A stretch of DNA of 42,718 nucleotides, from contig NW_003211409.1 in assembly GCF_000006405.1 (NCBI RefSeq), positions 600,335-643,052 on the forward strand, given 5' to 3'. The position numbers and the translations under genes are program-made. Below the pieces are notes generated by a model. That model saw only the letters and a program-made list of their open reading frames with translations, did no database searches and was not told the DNA's origin. The DNA is from Perkinsus marinus ATCC 50983 (Eukaryota > Perkinsozoa > Perkinsida > Perkinsidae). This document shows positions 11,260 to 22,449 of the stretch, piece after piece (position 1 is the first letter of the stretch; the number at the start of each line of letters is the position of its first letter).

Positions 11260-13590
11260 GGCCTCAGAAAAAAAGCCAATCGCAAGGCAAGAGCGTAACC
11301 TCCGTGAACCCGAAACCCGACTCAGGTCGCCCTTCGGGCGACCATCACCCAAAACCCGAAGAGTGGACAGTGTGAGAGCTGAGGGGTTTCCTTAGGGGAA
11401 AAACGGAACTCCTTTGGACATTGCCGAACCCCCCTTAGAAAAACGCAGAGGGCGAGCGAAAAGGATTCCTTAGAATTCTTACACTCTCCTTAGAAAAATG
11501 ATATAGATCCTCATCAGAGTGATCATGGGAGCGCTCCTGATCGTAGTCCATTGAACGCGTTTTTACGCATTCCTCTCCTGGGAGAACTCCTGGGTTTGAC
11601 AATGGCTTTTTTGAACACCCGGACTATTTGGTGCGACTAAATTTAGTGACACCATTAGGCCGCATTAGGCTAGGGGTTTGCACTCGCATGAGAGGCTCGG
11701 GTTTTGGGTTTCCTGCGAGTAAGACCTTCGGATAACGCCCAAATCTTGTGATTTGAGTTTCCGAACCCTGATTTTGACGCGGATATCTCAGAACAAAAGC
11801 CGCAGAAGAAGTAAAGTAAAGTAAAGTAAAAGAAGTAGGCGTTTCAGTCACTGTAGGCCTAGGGTTTTCCAGATTTCAATCCCATGTCTCTCGTGCATAA
11901 CCAGCGAACGCGTTCGGCCGATGGGATAAAAGTTCGTAAACCCCGTCGTTTTAGAGACAGCTTCGACAGGTGGGAAGATCTAACATCAAGCAAAGAACCA
12001 GACGAAGGATTCTCGGTCCAGCTCCAGACGTCGTCTATATATTTCAAGTTTTCTCAGCTCAAGAATGCTTAAATACTTGCGTGAGAATTTGACTTCGCTG
12101 ATCACATCTGCTCACATAATAAGAACGGCTTCATTCTGGATAGTATCGGGTCGATGCAGTGCGCGCATTGCGCGCCGCGCAATCTAAAGACCCAATTTCG
12201 CGCGACAGCTCCAACTTTTCAACCAACGCGCATATCAACCTCGAATTTTGCATAAGGAGCGTGCCATTTTCTTAAGCAAGTCACGAGATTTAGTGGGCGG
12301 CCCACAGAGGGTCGCCAGTCGGCCGAAGATACGGGCATAATGCCTGAGGGATTATATACAGGTAACGGACGCGTACTCAAGCTACTTGAGTCAAGCAAAC
12401 TACGTCGCATGTAACTGAGGGCGAGACACGTTCTCCCCAGTCGTATTGCACAAAGTTCTCTAACAACCTAACTGATAGGTCCTATCAAGTCCCTTTGCGC
12501 GTCTCGAGTGATTCTCGATATAACGCAGTGGAAGCCAAGGTGGTGCATAATTCATAGTGTGAGGTGTGTGTGTATGGCATTTTAATGCTGCACTTCTCTC
12601 CGACGGATCAAGTTCGAGAGAGGATTGTTTTCGAAGTATTCTCTCCGGACTGTAAACTTCAGGGCACTAGGCGACCCTGACAGCGAGATAACAGCCTTCA
12701 GCGTGTGATTCCATGCAGCCACCCCAAATACTGCTTCAAGAAAGCAACGCCGTCGCTCTCCCGATTTGTTCCGACCTTCATTCAACAGCTGTGAATACGA
12801 CACAAAAATTTGTATCACAAATTCGGCTTGGCGATAGATACAGGTATCACGAACCGTTCATGGAATATTTGCTCGTCTACAAATTAACATGAACCTCATA
12901 TTATGAAGACACTCCTCGGCACATACTCCCATACCAAATGTGTATTCGTCAATCAACTGTGACTAGTAACACAAGCTCACTGATGAGAACTCAAAACTTC
13001 CTATGCAAACAGCTGATTTACCCTACTTTTTTCTCGAGTATACCTAGCTGAACCATATGATCAAGGAGATGGTTGAGAATAATATTTTCATTCGCATAAT
13101 GGATAAGAAGGTACTCTCGAACAAATGATTGCGAGAATACTCAGCGATCGCGCAATAAGTAATAGGACAAAGTTCACGCCAGGACATGCCCCATCTTTTG
13201 ATGATGACCGAAAATGAATCGACATCACTCAAGGAAATTAGTGAAGTAGCAGGAAGACGAATATCTGCTCTCACTGGATGAACTGAGCGCTTCTCCGATC
13301 GGAAGTAATCATGCAATTATCGCATCAACAGGAGGCCGTTATGGCAAAACATTAGTCCCATCAAAGACCGAAGAAGGTAAGAATGAATATGTGACGATAA
13401 TGTATGAGAGCACCCCATCAGCAAAATGACTGGTGATCATTGATAGTGGCTTCGGGAATCCAGTCAGTCAAGTCCACTTACATGATCAAGTGTGACCTCA
13501 CCCGTAGGTGCTCGCCGTTCTCAAGGGAGCCGATGTAAGTGGGAACAATCAGCAGCTTACCAAAACAAGATGGGATAAGTCTAGATCTTA
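11260..13590. other. stretch with no recognised gene
   Basis: Holds the reverse CTAAGGA-type block (about 11390-11500), a short (GTAAA)n run near 11811-11830 and a GCGC-rich palindromic patch near 12160. Minus-strand frames at 12582-12818 and 13044-13316 have plausible amino-acid composition (the latter includes SLSDVDSFSVIIKRWGMSWR), but no family is recognised and no splice model is convincing. Confidence 0.4.
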
Positions 13591-13596
13591 GTAGGA

Positions 13597-14640
13597 TTAG
13601 AACGAGAGCTCACCAAACCGCAGTCGGAAGACTCGGCACAAAATATTCTTAAAGGATGAGCGAAGATCGACTTGGTAACATATTTTCACTGGGTTGATTG
13701 CTCTCGCACCCATAGCTTGAAACATTTTGGACGGAAGGATGTTGCGGATCACAAGTCCGCCGAGCCTGCTCAAATGATAACTAACGGCATCAATGACCAT
13801 CGACGACTTACCACCAGTCGATCGACGCATGCATCCGATCGTAGCTTTACTCCCTTCAGCCTCTCGCGCACAAAAAACCTCATGGAAACTACGCTTGACA
13901 AGCTCTTGACAGGCTGCCTTCAGCCGCGCCTGCCGTTCACTAGAGGAATTGGGAGTGGCCCATTCCTTGCAAATCGCTGCTGCCAAGTGCTCGCGTTGCT
14001 TAGCCAAGTAAGCCTCAAGCGCAGCCAACTCCGCCGAAGTCTTCTTCTTGACCACACCGTCCTCCTGAGTCTCTGCCGCTCTCCTCTCGAGTACGACAGG
14101 TTCCCTGGAAAAGGAACCTTCAGCGTATTCCAACTGGACACGCAAGCCCAAGGGGCCGATGAGACTCACCTGTTTACAATGCTCTTTCGTGGCGTACCGC
14201 TCTGTGCTCGAACGGACCACTCGCAACTGGGATCGTACACCTGGCAAGAGGATTCAGAAAGCTAATGGACCAACACAAACGAGACTTACCGGAGAACGCG
14301 AACTTCCCCGAGTCGATGCATAGTCCAAGGCGTGATTGGCGCACGAGGACTTCTCCCGAGCTTGACCAGGCGAGCTCGAACGTCTCATCAGACCACTTGT
14401 GGGCAATGCGGGCCAGCTGGATGTGCTGGCACAGGTTGCCGTATCACTTTCACTCCAGCTAGTGGCATATCCCGCCATGGTTTCGGGTTTCTCGACATGA
14501 AACAGGAAAGACTGTGTCTGATTGTCGGTAGCGTCCTGATTGAGACCAGCTTGCTGCAGGAGATGAGCCATCAAATATGCTCGATATGATGGAACTACAG
14601 AGAATTCCCCATCAACTACACGGGACACGATGCTAGCCAC
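13597..14640 (-). CDS. family-X protein C (unknown function), ends unresolved
   Basis: Not recognised as a known family. The conserved C-terminal block lies in the exon running down from 14109: ALEAYLAKQREHLAAAICKE, a short spacer, then LKAACQELVKRSFHEVFCAR. This matches genes A and B. A 65-nt intron (14110-14174, donor GTGAGT) joins it to an exon encoding VYDPSCEWSVRAQSGTPRK, and a further GTAAGT intron (about 45 nt) leads to an exon reading HIQLARIAHKWSDETFELAW and LGLCIDSGKFAFS. These joins keep one good frame throughout. The upstream exon near 14500-14640 (SYRAYLMAHLLQQAGLNQ) and an exon at about 14985-15082 may belong too. The C-terminal end past EGSKATIGCMRRS is uncertain. It is longer than A and B, so it may carry an extra N-terminal domain. 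Confidence 0.5.
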
Positions 14641-15082
14641 CTCCCTGAGCCCTTTTTTAACTCACAAAACAGCCCTTAGGACCCCACAGGGCCAAACTGA
14701 CGTCTCAGATAGTAAGAAACTGTACCGCCGATCGGAAGGTTACGAGGACGACTCACTTCGAGAGATTTGCTGAACTACAACGTTGTCCACGGTAGGTAAT
14801 ACGGGCACCGGAGGAGGTCTCCTGCGAGGTGCACGCGTGCAAACTTTCGGCACGCGTGCGACTTCGGGCATCGATCGATTTACCCTCCGAAACGGGTATC
14901 CGAGGGCGAAACAAAGGACGCTCACTTGGCAGCCGGATGAATCTTGTCGTATACAAGAGACTGAGTCGTCCCCTCTTGTCCGTGATTGCCAGTAGGACTT
15001 GATGGTTGCAAGCACGCATGCCATAGTTGAACGCGGATACATTTGCGAGGGCGCGCGCCAAACGCACCATCCAGAGGTGCAT

Positions 15083-15555
15083 TGTGATCTCTGGTCGAGT
15101 CTCCTAGTGCCAAGTCTAGGGTGTTGTTATCAATGGAGTTAATCATCAGTTAGTGATAGCGATACTAGCAATAATAGAGCTTCTATCAACACTATAAGCC
15201 GATGATCCGTCATCAATCCCGCAACGGGGTGCATGGACTAGGCGTTGTGCGCTTCACCTATGCGTGCCAGCGGAGCGATCGATGTCATATTTGTGGAAAA
15301 GTGACTGACAACAGCTCCTCGAAATATCGGCATTTGCTAGGTCGCCGAACCACCAGTATGCGAGGCTGAACTCACGACTCTCGTGTTGGCCAATACTTAA
15401 AGAATGGCAACTCGAGGCGTGGGAATTTGCCTCCGAAGTCTCAACAATCAAATTCAATTCAGGTCGCTCTTATTCATTCTTGGATGAGAATGGATACTCC
15501 TACACAGCTTGTGAGGAAAGCACTCACGCCGACGGCAAGTTCCTCGCGATTGGAT
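15083..15555. other. stretch with no recognised gene
   Basis: Between the possible 5' exon of gene C and the AT-rich repeat tract. Only short open frames without motifs. Confidence 0.4.
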
Positions 15556-15850
15556 CCTTTTACTGATATTCTGGTATTATGGTTGGATAATTACATCTTG
15601 ATATAATGGTTGAATAATTGTATGTTATTATAATGGTTGGATAATTATATGCTGATATTGTGAATCCTTTGCTATAGAACAAGTAAAGACTGATATGATA
15701 CGTCATAATATCATATATACTGATATAGATATATGATATTGATATTGTATATATCGTATATCGTGTATATCGTGATATTGTATAGTCTATATTGATATAG
15801 ACTGATATGTCATAATACTATCATTGATATTAGTGATATCCATGATAGTA
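15556..15850. repeat. AT-rich degenerate repeat tract
   Basis: First about three imperfect copies of a ~30-bp unit containing TATAATGGTTGGATAATT. Then a run of TGATATTGTATAT-type words in both orientations that can fold on itself. No coding potential. Confidence 0.7.
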
Positions 15851-16062
15851 TTATAGCATAGAGAAGTTATAACCTCGCCCAATTGGTCTCAAAGGTTGCG
15901 AACTCAGAGAGGATTTTCTCCTATCTCGTTTAGGCCCGGAACAAGCTAGAGTATCCACAGGCTTAGGAACGCTACGTAAAGGGCGACACGATCGAGCATC
16001 TTGGTATTTTCCTTGAGCGTACATTTCTTTATAGTAGATGAAGAAAACACGAGTTGCCATTT
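15851..16062 (-). CDS. possible small protein, unknown
   Basis: An open frame from an ATG near 16060 to a stop at 15851, about 69 codons, starting MATRVFFIYYKEMYAQGKYQ and ending GYNFSML. It is basic and proline-rich in the middle. Its start lies about 130 bases from the NTPCR start on the opposite strand, so the two could share a divergent promoter. No family recognised and no other support; it could be chance. Confidence 0.25.
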
Positions 16063-16188
16063 TATGGTCCAAGCATCGTTCAGGAGTGGCATCACATGTT
16101 TTCGCTTCTCTTCATCGTTGTTGTTGTGTTGATCAGTACTGGCTAGGATATTACGTGTGAGAAGATTGAATTTATTTCACTACAACCT

Positions 16189-16874
16189 ATGAAATATCTC
16201 ATCACTGGTGCTCCAGGAGTCGGCAAAACAACTCTTTGCTTAAAGGTCCGAGCGGCCACCCACCTCCCCTCGACCTCGTCCATGGTCTACGTAGGTTCTC
16301 GGAGAGCTGCAGAAGGCAGGGGTGCCATGTCAAGGCTTTATCACGAAGGAGGTCCGCAACCCCGAGACCCATTCTCGTGATGGTTTCGACTTGATATCAC
16401 TGGATGGGGGCATTCATGTTCCTCTCGCCCGAATAGGTAAGGCGATATCTCAACATATGCAGCATATTACGTATGGCGTGTTTTGACTCAGGCTACCCAG
16501 GCCCTAGAGTCGGTCGTTATGGTGTTTGCCTCGATGACTTTGAGAGAAACGCTTTGCCGTTACTTGACGCCATGCATGCCGAACGAAAGGATGGCTGTGT
16601 TGTTATCCTAGATGAAATAGGAAAGATGGAGTCATGTTCGGAACAGTTTGAGCCCAAAGCCCTCCGAATCCTCACTGGGAGGCGACCTTGCCTGGCCACC
16701 ATCGCTCAGAAAGGAGGAGGTAAGTGACCGCTCATCAGCAAAGCGAGTCATGTCCTTTCAGGTGTTATAGCAGCGGCTAAGAAGTTGGCAGGAATTAACC
16801 TCATCGAGGTCACACCATCCAATAGGGACAAGTTGGTCTCAGAATTATATCTGAATTTATGTCGAGATTGTTAG
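16189..16874 (+). CDS. NTPCR: cancer-related nucleoside-triphosphatase (THEP1/NTPCR family), complete
   Basis: A P-loop NTPase that hydrolyses nucleoside triphosphates; its cellular role is poorly known even in model organisms. Four exons, 16189-16245, 16295-16436, 16492-16719 and 16762-16874, with introns of 49, 55 and 42 nt, join to 179 residues (human NTPCR is ~190). Walker A is ITGAPGVGKTTL at residues 5-16. A family motif GRYGVCLDDFERNALPLL follows, and Walker B is VVILDEIGKMES, matching the family's VIDEIGKME. The C-terminal exon ends in a typical xxVTPSNRDKLVSEL segment, like the VTKENRNHLL of human NTPCR. The start is the ATG immediately before the P-loop strand, as in homologues. It is convergent with the secreted-protein gene on the minus strand, whose stop lies about 120 bases away. 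No predicted targeting signal. Confidence 0.93.
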
Positions 16875-16994
16875 TATGTCTCTCTTCCACGACTCGCGTT
16901 CGTTGTTCCCTTACACCGACGACTTGACAACGCAACTACACTGAAATTTCGACAACACTACAGTCACTCTGTGAACACAGCATGCGACTTGTGT

Positions 16995-17568
16995 TTAATG
17001 GAGGTCTTTATCGATGATAGCCAGGTTGTTATCAAGGTGCTTCTCGACATCAGCCAGTGTTTCTGTACTCTTCTTAATCTCAGCCTCTTGAGCCTGAAGA
17101 GTTATATTGCTAACTACGTTGCCTGTTCTCTCCCTTACCCGGTCTTCTGCAGAGAACTTGTCAAGGAGATTGATCTTCTTGCTACCTGGTAGGATAGCAT
17201 TGGCCCACAAAACAACGTTCGAGTCTACCATGTTGAACCAAAGCCATAGCAGCTGGTCCAGAGCGGAGGGCAGGAGTTGACGGAATATCGATGCCGAATT
17301 TCTTAGCAACATCGTCTGGCTCTGTGCGAATAGTATCGAGGGATTCGAGGAGCGCTTGATACCTGAGAGTGCAAAATGATACTTTAACTGTTTGAACAAG
17401 CAAGTCATACTCATCATCTAAGGAATGCTTGGTCTCACTGAAAACGGGTTCAGAGAAAAACAAGTAGCGGTGACGACTAGGCCGAGAGTGATACGCATTT
17501 GCTGTAGGAGGTAGTTGCTGCAGAAGGCAAGTCAGTCCCACGGCTGTGACCATGCTTTGTGCAGTCAT
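16995..17568 (-). CDS. small secreted coiled-coil protein, unknown family
   Basis: Not recognised. Two exons (17229-17568 and 16995-17185) with a 43-nt intron give 176 residues. Residues 1-25 form a plausible signal peptide (MTAQSMVTAVGLTCLLQQ, then PPTANA as a cleavage region). The middle is mixed polar, with LLVQTVKVSF and LLESLDTIRTEPDDVAKKFG. After the intron comes a helical, charged segment rich in heptad-like spacing (INLLDKFSAEDRVRERTG, ITLQAQEAEIKKSTETLADV), ending in DKDLH. The ATG at 17568 was chosen because it starts the hydrophobic leader. Convergent with NTPCR. A secreted or organelle-lumen protein is the reasonable inference; its function cannot be read. Confidence 0.55.
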
Positions 17569-17579
17569 CACCGAATGGT

Positions 17580-19731
17580 CAACGACTTTTGTGTGTGATG
17601 CTGCGTCAATGGTCTACTGCTTGATTTCGCAGTTCTACACACTTTTTCGGAGTTCTTTCCTTAACACCTGCGATCACAGCGCACTGTCGTAATTAGCGCA
17701 CGCCCAAAATTAGGTTTTCCTCCTTTGCTCGAAAACCCAGTTTCCACACACTTGACTGGGGAATCGAGTGTAAGTTCGATGACCAGGGTATGTAGTATAA
17801 ACTTCGTACTGTCAATATTGTCAACTAGACGAGTAGCGTTGCACAGTCGGATCGTCTAGAAGCCTCTCCACCTGACGTACCACAACGCAGTACTGTTAAT
17901 CTAAGATCTGGAAACAAGCACTCCGCAGAGTTTGGGCGAATGAAGTTTCAACACTACTATCTGACGCAAGCTGGCGGTTTTCCAAACCTTCGACTCAACG
18001 CAACGACAACTGGACAATAAAAGGCCAATGCTTGTCGTTTCCGCTCCACAAATTATTATCACCACCCATGGAACCCCTAATAGCGAGCAATAGTGTAGAG
18101 GCTGCTAGTGACTACTGTAACGTTATAATAATCAAGTCTTAGACACGACACCAGATCCTCTTAAGAAGCATTCGGATCCTCGTCATAGAACCAGTCCCTC
18201 TTGACACGCAAGTTCTCCTGAAGCTGACCACTTCGTTCCAACTAGTTGTACTTGTACCAATACCTACGGGGGAATGCGCTAACTCGTCATCGATGAGGAT
18301 ATCAGTCATGTGCACTAGTTAATGACAGTGCATGAAGTAATAAGGGCAATAGCAGCTCGACTCAATGAGAGATATGACTGCGGACACTCACAATGGGCTC
18401 TTGTGGAAGTTCTCGTAGTCGGCTCCTTTATAAGGCGGATGATACACGAGGAACACCAATGCGAAGCCGATCACGAAATGGATCTTAATTTGTCTGAAGG
18501 GTGCATCTCCATCATGCAAGCTGGTCACTGTGGTATGATGAGAATTTCCCGTTGACATCAAGAAGAATTCACCTGGACATTAGAGCGACCTTGTCCCTAG
18601 AGTAGTTGGGGAAATAATAGAACATCCAGTCCATTGGTGTCTATATAAAGGATACGACGTGGTTGCTGGATATAGTAGGAGTAGAAGGCAACTTACGAAG
18701 ATGTGAGATCTCTGTGACATGATCCTCACCGGGCTTGGGAGTGCAGACACCCTAGGAGACTAGAGATCAGACGCCCCAACATAGTGTGCTCTGCAGACGC
18801 TGACCAACAGAGGAGCACGCGGAACCCAAACCGATCTGGCGTTCAATCTTCGTTCCCGCAATTATGATCGATTTTGAAGTAGACTGACGATGGTGCTGAG
18901 AATACACGGGGTGTTCAGTAGACCTCACCTGAGTTTCAAGAGCGCCCCTAGGATTGAATTCCACATGAAAAACTCTATCCTGAGAGCGCCTTTGAAACTC
19001 AGGAATGGTCTATTGAACATCCCGACAGTTTTACTCGAAGCGCATATCACTGAAACGCGTTTCGCAGAGTAGCATGTGTGAAGGCGTTGGTAAATCCCGA
19101 CTCTCGTACCACGTGGAAAACAACCGACTCGAGACGCGATTTACCGTGTTAACGAACACACGATCTCACACCAAGCAAGGAGTGTATTATGATAATCGCC
19201 ATACCGAGCTATCCCTGTGAGCTCAAATAACTTATTCATACAACGAACGGGAATTGGAGCTGGGATCTCACTATCTATGGCTTGCTTCTGTGGACCGTTG
19301 GTGGTGAGTTAAGAAGCTAGACTCGGCGACTGAGAATCACGCGTGGAACGGGTATACCTGTGACACCCATGATTTTCATGATACGCCTGGTATTACCATG
19401 TAGGTGCTACAAACATGTATGCTGCTACATCATGTAAAACGTTTACAACTAAATACAGAAACTCATGAAGCGTTTAACACAATATGTGCGTTATATATAG
19501 CGCCATAACGCGTATTGTTATGCGTTATGCGCTCTACACAACGGGGTTGCAACTCCACTAACGCAGGCTATGAGACGCGCATAGAACAGCAGCTATCGTA
19601 TGTGCAGCACTGTAGACTTTTCCGGAGACACCTGCACACAATCATTGAGCCTGACCTTTCGCTAGAGCTACTTAGTCTTGCTATATACTGCTCTATTTAC
19701 CTACTGGAAAAACTATATTGTTGTGTTTATC
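17580..19731. other. stretch with no recognised gene
   Basis: Short open frames only (for example 18322-18555 plus). Contains the foldback repeat at 18911-19021. Otherwise nothing that I can name. Confidence 0.45.
18911..19021. repeat. foldback (inverted repeat) element
   Basis: Arms of about 47 bp (18911-18957 and 18974-19021) around a ~16-bp loop. The left arm has GTGTTCAGTAGACC, CCTGAGTTTCAA and GCGCC. The reverse complement of the right arm has ATGTTCAATAGACC, CCTGAGTTTCAA and GGCGC in the same order. By eye, identity is about 80-85%. Probably a small foldback transposon relic or a hairpin RNA source; only one copy is seen in the window. Confidence 0.65.
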
Positions 19732-20115
19732 ATGGCTGCTAATACAAAGGCCAATCAGCACTTCAGAGAACGCAAGATCTCTCATTTCGGCGTGACACTA
19801 GGTTACTATGATCATGCTCTATCTGGCCTCTTATACTTGCCACGACGAATACTGCCACTAACTGCAGACCTTACCGACCTAGCATCAGGCGTTGTTCGCG
19901 GTGCTACAGGTATCACCGACGTGCTGAAGACGGCAAAGATCAACATCCAGTCTGCTCGTCAGCAGCGTACAAAAGTGACCTGTCCATGGCCTTCGTTGGC
20001 TTGTGAGGAAGAAGCGCTTCTATCTCGCGAGTTGGGAACTCAAAAGGGGCTTCTGGTGAGCCCTCATCTTCCAACGCTGCAAAACACACCACACTGCGAT
20101 AGTCGTCAAAGATAG
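19732..20115 (+). CDS. possible gene, unknown, overlaps convergent gene
   Basis: An open frame from ATG 19732 begins MAANTKANQHFRERKISHFG and continues with an amphipathic stretch (LLYLPRRILPLTADLTDLAS) to the stop at 20115. Composition up to about 19950 looks coding. The last 176 bases overlap the 3' end of the minus-strand gene and look less so, hence an intron or a shorter product is possible. No family recognised. Confidence 0.3.
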   Translation: MAANTKANQHFRERKISHFGVTLGYYDHALSGLLYLPRRILPLTADLTDLASGVVRGATGITDVLKTAKINIQSARQQRTKVTCPWPSLACEEEALLSRELGTQKGLLVSPHLPTLQNTPHCDSRQR

Positions 20116-20951
20116 CGAACATGACAATCAGATAGCATCCTAACCCACCTTCTTGTGACTCAATATGCTGGTTCAGGCCACTAGAAATACCACCATCTCC
20201 CACTAAGGGCTCGTCCGATTCACTCGATGGCACCGATTCTTCCATCTGTGGCTCCTTCGGCTCCATCGGTAAGTCACTGGGAATCATCGGGAAGATATCT
20301 CGAGCTGTGGCCGGCAAACTAGAATCACCTATGTCAGTGGTACAGCACGCAGCGTTTCTGCGTTTGGTACCGTTATTGGTCGTTGCCGCGAGGTCCAATT
20401 TCTTCACAGTCTTAACAGTATTCAGTACCATCTCTCTGGGAAAGGATTTAGCACCGTGAAGCACGAGTACCGCGCGATAGCCTATGAGCAGCTCAGGGAA
20501 CTTCTCAGTCACATCGAGAAGCGACCATCGCATACCCTGGGATAAATCTATTCACGATGTCAACCGGATCAGCGACCTTTACATTCTTGACAGTCTCCTC
20601 CCCTTCGCGAAACAACAAGGCATGTATGAGCATCTCCTTACCATGCGGATACACCACCCAACGCTCAAATACGACCGCTTTGGCTTGCCGCCTGCCAGTT
20701 GGATAGTCTGCTTTCACCGAGGCTGATTGCACATGCCCTTACCCGTAGACAAGAATGCCCAATACCGCGTCGCAGTTCCGATAGAAGAATTCCAGTAGTT
20801 CACCTAGATCCCCGGAGAGATCCCTCACGCGCGCACGGACTGTGTGAATGATCTTAGAAGGAGAATCAATGATCGCTTCCAGGCACCGTTCTGACCTTTT
20901 CGACAGTAACAGCATCAGTGGATGGTATGGTACAGCTCCTGCTAACTTCAT
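19940..20951 (-). CDS. multi-exon gene of unknown function
   Basis: Not recognised. Three open blocks lie in the right order on the minus strand. The first, 20951 down to about 20745, has LPxxLLSK-type hydrophobic residues, then RARVRDLSGDLGELLEFFYR. The second, about 20730 to 20540, has KAVVFERWVVYPHGKEMLIH and VADPVDIVNRFIPG. The third, about 20510 to 19940, has LLIGYRAVLVLHGAKSFPRE, an acidic proline-rich stretch, HIESQEGGLGCYLIVMFAIF and a stop after DEQTGC. Junctions of about 34-45 nt fit the local intron size, but I could not fix the phases with certainty. An upstream exon around 21030-21100 (KDLVARFREFARKIDDARLT) probably belongs to it. No catalytic motif seen. Confidence 0.4.
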
Positions 20952-22059
20952 TGCACATTGTCCTGTAGCGGAAGTCAGCGAGCTGACGGGCTATGTATAA
21001 CAAGTCTTACTGTACTGTATAATTCTCAATCACAGTGAGCCGCGCATCATCAATTTTCCGAGCAAACTCACGGAAACGGGCCACCAGATCCTTGTTGGAC
21101 AGAATCTGTCGCTGCTATTTTGATCGACACTAACATCTCTACTTCCACTTCGCTAACCAGGGCGTGACAAACGAAAGCCCAGTGGCTCTCGGTAGCCCTT
21201 ATTCGTGTCTCGGTGACCAGGAGCAGATCCATCCCGATACCTTCTATGCTTGTCATGTGAACCTATGAAGGGACAATGGTCCCCATTCCAATTAGGTTTT
21301 GACTCAGGACATCTTTGTTGGAAACGCGTGCTTTGTAGACTTCTCCTGAGCCGTTTCCAGTGTACCTGTATAGAAGAGGTTCAGCCACCGCTGGGCACAC
21401 TGGGTGATGCAGCTACGTAATTTTCGCCATCATGCCCTCCACACGAATAGGCAGATCGCAATTTTCGGCAATATCTTAACTCTGACTTTCTATCTCACCC
21501 GTCTGAAGAGTCCCACAATGCCCCTGCCAGTCGACATAGGCTTGCCGCATCGATGGACTCAGAAGTACGGTTTTCGTGATGAATATACACCTATAAGGGT
21601 CGAAAGCGATGGTGCTAATATCTGCGTTGTCTTACGCACACATTCGTGTGTTTTCGAGGTTTTCAGTAGAGAACAAAAAATCTCCATATAGACATTCCCA
21701 CAGTCACACAAGCTTCCGTGGGGAGCAGTGAGGTGCGCTTTGGAAAATCCCAAAGGGAACCCCTTGTATATACTAGCGAACTCAACAAACATTCGACTGA
21801 AAAACTCCTCATACGAAGAAGGGTGAACAGTCGCACAATGACAAAAGCCTTACACAACGGTGCATCTTACGGAGCGGGTCCGGTATAATTGTCGATCGTT
21901 TTCTGCTCGTGCGCTCCGCGAGCACTTTCGTCTCTGCTATTCGTCTATCTAAGGCGGCAACCCAAAACCCAGCGAACGGCACGCATGCACAAATCGACGA
22001 CGCACTGCGTACGGACGCAGCATCACCGACGTTGACACAATAGCTAGCGCAGATATTTT
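20952..22059. other. stretch with no recognised gene before the gap
   Basis: Contains a probable upstream exon of the minus-strand gene (about 21030-21256) and otherwise short open frames without motifs. Ends at the assembly gap. Confidence 0.35.
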
Positions 22060-22159
22060 NNNNNNNNNNNNNNNNNNNNNNNNNNNNNNNNNNNNNNNNN
22101 NNNNNNNNNNNNNNNNNNNNNNNNNNNNNNNNNNNNNNNNNNNNNNNNNNNNNNNNNNN
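22060..22159. other. assembly gap (100 N)
   Basis: One hundred consecutive N, most likely a gap of unknown size. It removes the 5' part of the CRAL-TRIO gene that follows. Confidence 0.99.
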
Positions 22160-22449
22160 GGGCGTTCCCCATCAGCATGATGAGCCCTGTTATGAGTATA
22201 ATGCAGACCATGTACTGTGCACGGCTCGGCCATATGTACGTTGTCAACATGCCACGAATGATGTACGCTTTCGCTAAGCTGGTTATGCGCCTCTTGGACC
22301 CTAGCACCACTAAGAAAATAGATATCTTTCATGGTGGTTTCGAAGAAGCCCTTTTGGAGACTATCAGTTCGGATGTCCTCGAGGCCCGTTACGGTGGTGA
22401 CTGTGAAGACCAGGTTTCAGATTTCTGTGTTCCTCAGTTCATGACGTAA
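22160..22449 (+). CDS. CRAL-TRIO (Sec14-like) domain protein, 3' part only
   Basis: C-terminal half of a CRAL-TRIO lipid-binding domain, the fold of Sec14 phosphatidylinositol/phosphatidylcholine transfer proteins that carry hydrophobic ligands between membranes. Directly after the gap the frame reads PISMMSPVMSIMQTMYCARL, then GHMYVVNMPRMMYAFAKLV, LLDPSTTKKIDIFHGG and a leucine-rich segment ending LEARYGGDCED. Family landmarks are YPERLGxxxxxNxPxxFxxxWxxxKPFLDxxTxxKI and the closing LPxEYGG. Here the Y-P-E is replaced by Y-C-A, and the closing motif reads VLEARYGG. The stop is at 22447-22449, shortly after the domain. The 5' exons lie in or before the gap and I could not find them on the left side. 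Confidence 0.85.

Noticed and set aside
10941-11352. Long open frames on both strands across 10.9-11.4 kb encoding periodic peptides such as ALTRIT or SSHPDN
   Set aside because: They arise because the 18-bp repeat is a multiple of three and lacks stop codons; no start context, splice partner or homology.
14254-14462. Minus-strand frame reading ATSWSESDTATCASTSS as part of gene C
   Set aside because: A different frame over the same bases (HIQLARIAHKWSDETFELAW) is clearly better and joins by a GTAAGT intron to the downstream exon.
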